Assembly (NCBI GenBank): GCA_003105225.1 | Contig: PQAK01000172.1 | Span: 1-7,189, forward strand | From: Deltaproteobacteria bacterium | GTDB lineage: Bacteria > Desulfobacterota > Deferrimicrobia > Deferrimicrobiales > Deferrimicrobiaceae | Length of the DNA: 7,189 bases | Reading direction: 5' to 3' | Shown here: positions 6,058-7,189 of the stretch, in pieces | Layout: every line of letters begins with the position of its first letter | Numbering within the stretch: position 1 is the first letter of the stretch | Position numbers and translations under genes: made by a program | Notes under the pieces: model-generated | Databases searched by the model: none | The model's input: only the letters and a program-made list of their open reading frames with translations | Told to the model about the DNA's origin: nothing

Positions 6058-7041
6058 GTGAAGTGCAAACGCTGCAGGAAGGCGGCGGCCGCGGTCGATC
6101 TCCCCAGCCACCACTCGGCGTTCTGCCCCGACTGCTTCTTCCTTTTCTTCCGGCGGCAGGTGAGCGAGGGAATCCGCAAGCTCCGCCTCCTCTCCCCGGA
6201 CGACCGGGTGCTGGTCTGCGTTTCCGGCGGGAAGGACAGCCTGGTCCTGTGGGACATGCTGATGGAGCTGGGCTACCGCACGGAGGGGCTCCATATCGAC
6301 CTGGGAATCGAGGGATACTCCGACCGGTCCCGCGAGAAGGTGCTGGCCTACGCCGGCGCCCGCGGGAAGGAACCGATCGTGGTGGACCTGCGATCGGAGG
6401 GCGTCCCGATCCCCGATGCGGCGAAACACGCCCGCAAGGAGGAGTGCTCGGTCTGCGGAACGGTGAAGCGGTACTTCTTCAACCGGGTCGCCGCTCAGCG
6501 GGGGTTCACGGCCGTCGCCACCGGGCACAATTTGGACGACGAGGCGGCGCGGCTGCTCGGGAACCTGCTCCACTGGGATCGCGACCACCTCTCCCGCCAG
6601 CATCCCCTGCTCCCCGAGGGGCCGGAGGGACTGGTGCGGAAGGTCAAGCCCCTGTGGCGGGTAAGCGAGATGGAGACCGCCGCGTACGGCTTTCTGAAAG
6701 GGATCGACTACGTGACCGAGGAGTGCCCGATGAGCCGGGACGCGACCTCGCTGGTCTACAAGGAGGCGCTCTCCGTCATCGAGGAGAAGATGCCCGGCAC
6801 CCGCCGGAACTTCTACCAGGGTTTCCTCCGCCAGGACCGGGAGGTGATCGGCAGCCTCGGCGTTCCCGCAGGCGATGAAGAGGCGATCCGCGGAGAGGAC
6901 GGTCCGGAACGGGAAGCCGCGCATGGCGCCGCGGCGGTCCCTGCAGCGGCCTTCGCCGGAGCCTGCATCTCCTGCGGCGCACCCGCATATACGGAAACCT
7001 GCAGCTATTGCCGCCTCAAGGAGCGGGTTATTAAAACTTAG
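6058..7041 (+). CDS. ttuA: tRNA 2-thiouridine synthetase of the TtuA family
   Basis: This 327-residue enzyme probably activates U54 (or the m5U54) of tRNA with ATP and inserts sulfur delivered by the TtuB thiocarboxylate. Visible in order: an N-terminal zinc-finger set (Cys3, Cys6, Cys23, Cys26); the PP-loop VCVSGGKDSL (Ser56-Ser61); CSVCG (Cys130, Cys133) and ECPM (Cys223), matching the three cysteines that hold the 4Fe-4S cluster in Thermus TtuA; TGHNLDDEA (155-163); and a C-terminal zinc-finger set (Cys303, Cys306, Cys315, Cys318). The GTG start at 6058 is supported by GGGAGGA (6043-6049), which overlaps the end of ttuB, and by the zinc finger beginning at residue 3. A 35-residue Glu/Ala-rich stretch (about 267-301) separates the core from the last zinc finger. 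The final codons (VIKT and stop) are formed by an extragenic repeat. Thiolation of another tRNA position is possible. Confidence 0.92.
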   Translation: MKCKRCRKAAAAVDLPSHHSAFCPDCFFLFFRRQVSEGIRKLRLLSPDDRVLVCVSGGKDSLVLWDMLMELGYRTEGLHIDLGIEGYSDRSREKVLAYAGARGKEPIVVDLRSEGVPIPDAAKHARKEECSVCGTVKRYFFNRVAAQRGFTAVATGHNLDDEAARLLGNLLHWDRDHLSRQHPLLPEGPEGLVRKVKPLWRVSEMETAAYGFLKGIDYVTEECPMSRDATSLVYKEALSVIEEKMPGTRRNFYQGFLRQDREVIGSLGVPAGDEEAIRGEDGPEREAAHGAAAVPAAAFAGACISCGAPAYTETCSYCRLKERVIKT

Positions 7042-7189
7042 GGACGTTCTTAAAGTTTTGTCGGGAAGTTCGGGACGTTCTTAAAACTTTTTGAAAGGGG
7101 ACGTTCTTTAAGTTTTTTCATTATTAAAACATGTAAAAACTTAAAGAACGTCCCTGAACTTCACATCAAAGTTTTAAGGACGTCCCCAA
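7028..7189. repeat. Cluster of five GGGACGTTC-type extragenic repeats, cut by the window end
   Basis: Three plus-strand copies (7041-7059, 7072-7092, 7097-7118) and two minus-strand copies (7154-7135, 7187-7167) share the pattern GGGGACGTTCTTWAARYTTTT. TTATTAAAAC also occurs twice (7028-7037 and 7121-7130). The cluster is visibly AT-richer than the genes around it and belongs to the same family as the repeats at 1102-1160. The first copy begins at the last base of the ttuA stop codon. No open reading frame is contained in it. The arrangement, direct copies facing inverted copies, resembles REP-type bimes or the ends of a small mobile element, possibly with a gene beyond the window. Confidence 0.88.
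7098..7154. repeat. Perfect 20-bp inverted repeat within the right-hand cluster
   Basis: GGGACGTTCTTTAAGTTTTT at 7098-7117 is exactly the reverse complement of 7135-7154, separated by a 17-base AT-rich loop (7118-7134). In RNA or single-stranded DNA this would form a long stable hairpin. It could end ttuA transcripts, but there is no T run after the second arm, so it is not a standard intrinsic terminator. Confidence 0.9.

Noticed and set aside
5542..6924. 460-residue minus-strand open frame
   Set aside because: It is antisense to ttuA and ttuB, which have full sets of catalytic motifs, and then runs out of frame through a cytochrome.
7028..7189. CRISPR array
   Set aside because: The units are diverged, occur in both orientations and lack regular unique spacers of constant length.

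Overview
The window comes from a GC-rich bacterium (roughly two thirds G+C by eye). No rRNA or marker gene fixes the taxon. Small CxxCH cytochromes, a lutABC lactate operon, an amtB-glnK pair, and a GGGACGTTC-type repeat that I associate from memory with Geobacter-like genomes suggest a Desulfuromonadota/Deltaproteobacteria-like or related anaerobic lineage. This is an inference, held with low to moderate confidence.

Layout. (1) Bases 2-1100, plus strand: the 3' part of an ammonium transporter gene (amtB), whose end overlaps a complete PII regulator gene (glnK). (2) Bases 1101-1182: three diverged copies of an extragenic repeat, then a -10-like TATACT so close to the lutA ATG that the mRNA may be leaderless. 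(3) Bases 1183-3997, plus strand: lutA, lutB and lutC, with overlapping ends, encoding the iron-sulfur lactate oxidation complex. (4) Bases 4003-4944, minus strand: an AEC-family membrane transporter, convergent with lutC and only 5 bases from it. (5) Bases 4968-5052: a classical rho-independent terminator, preceded by a second hairpin, ending the next minus-strand unit. (6) Bases 5053-5764, minus strand: two tandem, clearly paralogous monohaem cytochromes c, one a predicted lipoprotein and one a predicted periplasmic protein. (7) Bases 5765-5854: a divergent intergenic region with a small palindrome, a GC hairpin and a consensus TATAAT. (8) Bases 5855-7041, plus strand: a ubiquitin-like sulfur carrier (TtuB/ThiS type, Gly-Gly end) and a TtuA-type tRNA 2-thiouridine synthetase with all its metal-binding cysteines. 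(9) Bases 7028-7189: a dense, AT-richer cluster of the same repeat seen after glnK, three copies in one orientation and two in the other, including a perfect 20-bp inverted repeat. It runs off the window.

How the genes work together. AmtB-GlnK handles ammonium uptake and its nitrogen-status control. LutABC oxidises L-lactate to pyruvate, and the AEC transporter might move an organic acid, though that is not demonstrated. The cytochromes are small electron carriers. TtuB and TtuA form a carrier/enzyme pair for tRNA thiolation. Most of this is recognisable housekeeping or metabolic content. The least explained parts are the extragenic repeat family, which even supplies the last codons of ttuA, and the apparently leaderless promoters. 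I see no evidence of a defence system, prophage, CRISPR array or other wholly new system inside these limits.
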